From Proteobacteria bacterium UBA664 (GTDB lineage Bacteria; Pseudomonadota; Gammaproteobacteria; UBA7966): a stretch of DNA of 15,838 bases. Numbering within the stretch: position 1 is the stretch's first letter; each line of letters starts with the position of its first letter. The notes below the pieces were generated by a model that saw nothing but the letters and a program-made list of their open reading frames with translations, made no database searches and had not been told where the DNA came from. Positions 13,839-15,838 of this stretch are shown here, in pieces. The stretch lies in contig DBNU01000044.1 in assembly GCA_002299125.1 (NCBI GenBank), forward strand, positions 1-15,838, read 5' to 3'. The translations under genes were made by a program, and so were the position numbers.

Positions 13839-15605
13839 ATGTCCATCGCCCTGGGTACTGCATCCGCCGTGGCGGAACTGCCCGCCCTGCTCACGAAGGC
13901 GCTGCCTCCTCTGCCCGCGAAGTATGGCCGTGTAAGCGTGCTGGTAGTAGACGACTCACATCTACAACGCATGCTGCTTCGCAGTCTGCTCGAATCGATT
14001 GGTTGTGAGGTGCTGCTGGCCGCGGATGGAGAGGAGATGCTCGCGGCCTGCACGCTGGAGGCCCCGCCGCATGCCGTGCTGATGGACTGCGAGATGCCGG
14101 GGATGAATGGCTTTGAAGCAACGCTGCATCTGCGTGAACGCTTCCGCGGGCACTACCTGCCGGTGATATTTGTCACCGGCAGCGTCGCGCCCGACACCAT
14201 TTCTCGGGCTTATGCCGTGGGCGGTGACACCTGCCTGGCCAAGCCGCTCAACCCACTCGTGCTCTACGCAAAACTCCGGAGCATTCTTGATCTGCGCCTG
14301 CTCTATGAATCCCTGCGGCAGCAGCGTGACGAATTGGCAGCGCACGAGGCCCTGCGGGAGGCGGAGTTCGAACAGGCGCACCGCGTACTCGGGCACATCA
14401 TCTCGGCGCGTGAGTGTGCGATGCCCAACGTGCGGCAGGTGCAGATGCCGCTTGCGACCGTGAACGGCGATGTGCTCCTCACTGCGTGGAGTCCAGGTGG
14501 CAATCAGGTGATGCTGGTCGGCGATCTCACTGGCCATGGCGTGCCGGCAGCCGTGGGGTCGGTGCTGGTGACGGAGGTCTTCCACGCCATGATCGGACGC
14601 GGCTTCTCGGGCGTCGAGATCCTCGCCGAGATCAACCGCAAGCTGCGTGTGATGCTGCCGTCGGGTTACTTCCTGGCGCTGGCGCTCATCGAGGTGGCGC
14701 GCGATCAGGAAAGCGCAGCGGTGTGGAATGCGGGCCTGCCGGACGTGCTCTTTGTCAGGCCCGGGGGCGAGGTGCGTCGGCTTCCCTCGCGCAGCGTCCC
14801 GCTCGGGGTGCTGGATGCGGATGCCTTCCAGCTCGAGGCGGAGCGCCTCACCCTCGAGCCGGGCGATCGACTGGTGGCCTTCACCGATGGCATCACGGAG
14901 CTGCGTTTGGCCGATGGTGGTTTCTTCGGCATCGAGCGGGTCTGCAGTCTGCTTGCCGCGCAAGCAGACAGTGATCCGATCTCGGTGCTGCTCGAGGCGC
15001 AGTCGCAAATAGGGCACGTAGGTGAACGGCAAGATGATGTCTCGCTACTCGTGTACCGCTGTGACCCGGCTGCGGTGGGCGCACACCTCGCCGCCGTGCC
15101 CACCATCGGCAAAGGACGTGAACCCACTCCCTGGCGCGGTACGCTTGAACTTGGCGCCGAGTCGTTACGGCGCATCGAGCCGGTTCCGGTGCTCCTGCAG
15201 CTCCTCAACGACGTGCAGGGCAATCGGGCCGACCGTGGTCGGGTGTTCACGGTGTTGACCGAGTTGTTCTCCAATGCCCTCGAGCACGGCCTGCTGAGGC
15301 TGGATTCCGGTCTCAAGCACGGCCCGGATGGCTTCGCGCGTTACTACGAGGAGCGTGCCCGGCGCCTCGAAGACCTCCGTCGGGCAAGTCTTCGGATGGA
15401 GGTGGGTTGCCGGCGGCTGAGTCATGGCTACGAGACTTACGTGTGTGTGACGCACGATGGGGACGGCTTCGATCATGGGGCGGTTGTGGCGGGCAGTGTC
15501 GCCAACGCCCACGGACGAGGGATAACGCTTATCCGTGCCTTGAGTGAGCGCCTGACGTTCCGTGACGGGGGTCGAACGGCGGAGGCGATCATTTGCCGCG
15601 GCTGA
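13839..15605 (+). CDS. hsbR: Receiver-PP2C phosphatase-HATPase partner-switching regulator, HsbR-like
   Basis: A 588-residue three-domain protein. The receiver (~32-150) has D38-D39 and phosphoacceptor D83 in LMDCEMPGMNG. A helical linker (~155-185) leads to a PP2C/SpoIIE phosphatase (~195-408) with metal ligands D229 (VGDLTGHG), D350 (AFTDGITE) and D399/D400 (RQDDVSLL). The C-terminal GHKL kinase-like ATPase (~465-586) has the N box ELFSNALEHG (N479), DGDGF (540-544) and HGRGITL (558-564). This is the domain order of P. aeruginosa HsbR, which dephosphorylates and phosphorylates HsbA under two-component control. The HsbA-like protein encoded upstream, with Ser56, is the obvious substrate. CheA could phosphorylate D83, but the cognate kinase is unknown. 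I chose ATG 13839, with GGAG at 13827-13830, over an upstream GTG that reads into repeat-derived sequence. Confidence 0.88.
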   Translation: MSIALGTASAVAELPALLTKALPPLPAKYGRVSVLVVDDSHLQRMLLRSLLESIGCEVLLAADGEEMLAACTLEAPPHAVLMDCEMPGMNGFEATLHLRERFRGHYLPVIFVTGSVAPDTISRAYAVGGDTCLAKPLNPLVLYAKLRSILDLRLLYESLRQQRDELAAHEALREAEFEQAHRVLGHIISARECAMPNVRQVQMPLATVNGDVLLTAWSPGGNQVMLVGDLTGHGVPAAVGSVLVTEVFHAMIGRGFSGVEILAEINRKLRVMLPSGYFLALALIEVARDQESAAVWNAGLPDVLFVRPGGEVRRLPSRSVPLGVLDADAFQLEAERLTLEPGDRLVAFTDGITELRLADGGFFGIERVCSLLAAQADSDPISVLLEAQSQIGHVGERQDDVSLLVYRCDPAAVGAHLAAVPTIGKGREPTPWRGTLELGAESLRRIEPVPVLLQLLNDVQGNRADRGRVFTVLTELFSNALEHGLLRLDSGLKHGPDGFARYYEERARRLEDLRRASLRMEVGCRRLSHGYETYVCVTHDGDGFDHGAVVAGSVANAHGRGITLIRALSERLTFRDGGRTAEAIICRG

Positions 15606-15756
15606 GGCAGAGCCAACTCTGATCTCGTGCCTCAATCGACTGCGCGTCCCGATAGCCGCGTTGGGCGGTGCTCGCTCCTCGCCTATCTGCTGGATATGTC
15701 GCGTCGCTCTGTCCGCCTTGACCTCGGGGCGCTCGCTACGATTTCTTCACAAGCTC

Positions 15757-15838
15757 TCAGCGTAGTCCTGGCGGCGGAAAGTCCGGCGCCCGCAGGAACG
15801 CGATGATCTCCTCGAGCAAGGCCGGTCGCCGCACTAGG
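15757..15838 (-). CDS. Possible C-terminal end of a convergent gene
   Basis: On the minus strand an open frame enters from the right edge and ends at TGA (15759-15757). The 26 visible codons include ALLEEIIAFLRAPDFPPPGL, which has the amphipathic-helix-then-Pro look of a real protein end. The family cannot be named from this fragment. The 151 bp between it and the hsbR stop hold no gene or clear terminator that I can see. Without the upstream part the call is tentative. Confidence 0.4.
   Translation of the reverse strand, partial: LVRRPALLEEIIAFLRAPDFPPPGLR

Noticed and set aside
13962..15032. 356-codon open frame antisense to the HsbR-like gene
   Set aside because: Shadow of conserved receiver and PP2C codons; no protein features of its own.
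15562..15765. 67-codon plus-strand open frame at the right end
   Set aside because: Starts inside the HsbR-like gene, is low-complexity Arg/Ser/Leu, and has no ribosome binding site or homology I recognise.

Overview
The window looks like chromosomal DNA of a GC-rich, motile gammaproteobacterium. This rests on the strong GC bias at third codon positions, sigma-28-type flagellar promoter signals, a chemotaxis operon ordered like the Pseudomonas aeruginosa che2 and Vibrio cholerae cluster III systems, and an adjacent HsbA/HsbR-type partner-switching pair. A Chromatiales/Ectothiorhodospiraceae-like host is a reasonable guess, but the sequence alone cannot settle it. I see no tRNA, rRNA, insertion sequence or CRISPR array.

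Region 1 (1-2392) holds two divergent methionine-salvage genes. An amidohydrolase of the 5-methylthioadenosine/S-adenosylhomocysteine deaminase family runs off the left edge on the minus strand, and mtnA (methylthioribose-1-phosphate isomerase) lies on the plus strand. Region 2 (2393-2691) carries a pair of inverted palindromic repeats and then a good sigma-28 promoter.

Region 3 (2692-13247) is one long plus-strand chemosensory operon: cheY, cheA, cheW, a large three-PAS chemoreceptor, a STAS protein, cheR, cheD, cheB and a short MCP-like protein. The last five genes overlap or nearly touch. The large receptor has an Aer2-like first PAS domain, with the heme-ligand His and distal Trp at the Aer2 spacing, and ends in DWEEF, a CheR-docking pentapeptide. 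The likely logic is oxygen or gas-ligand sensing, then CheW/CheA, then CheY. Adaptation would use CheR tethered to the pentapeptide, CheB and the deamidase CheD. No classical cheZ, cheC or cheX is present, but the short MCP-like protein carries a D-x-x-x-Q motif matching the CheZ catalytic helix and could fill that role.

Region 4 (13282-15605) is a partner-switch module: a phosphorylatable STAS protein (HsbA-like) and a REC-PP2C-HATPase protein (HsbR-like). A second copy of the inverted repeat pair sits between them. The two repeat loci share an identical 35-bp core and bracket the entire che operon plus hsbA. The right edge (15606-15838) is mostly empty and appears to hold the C-terminal tail of a convergent minus-strand gene.
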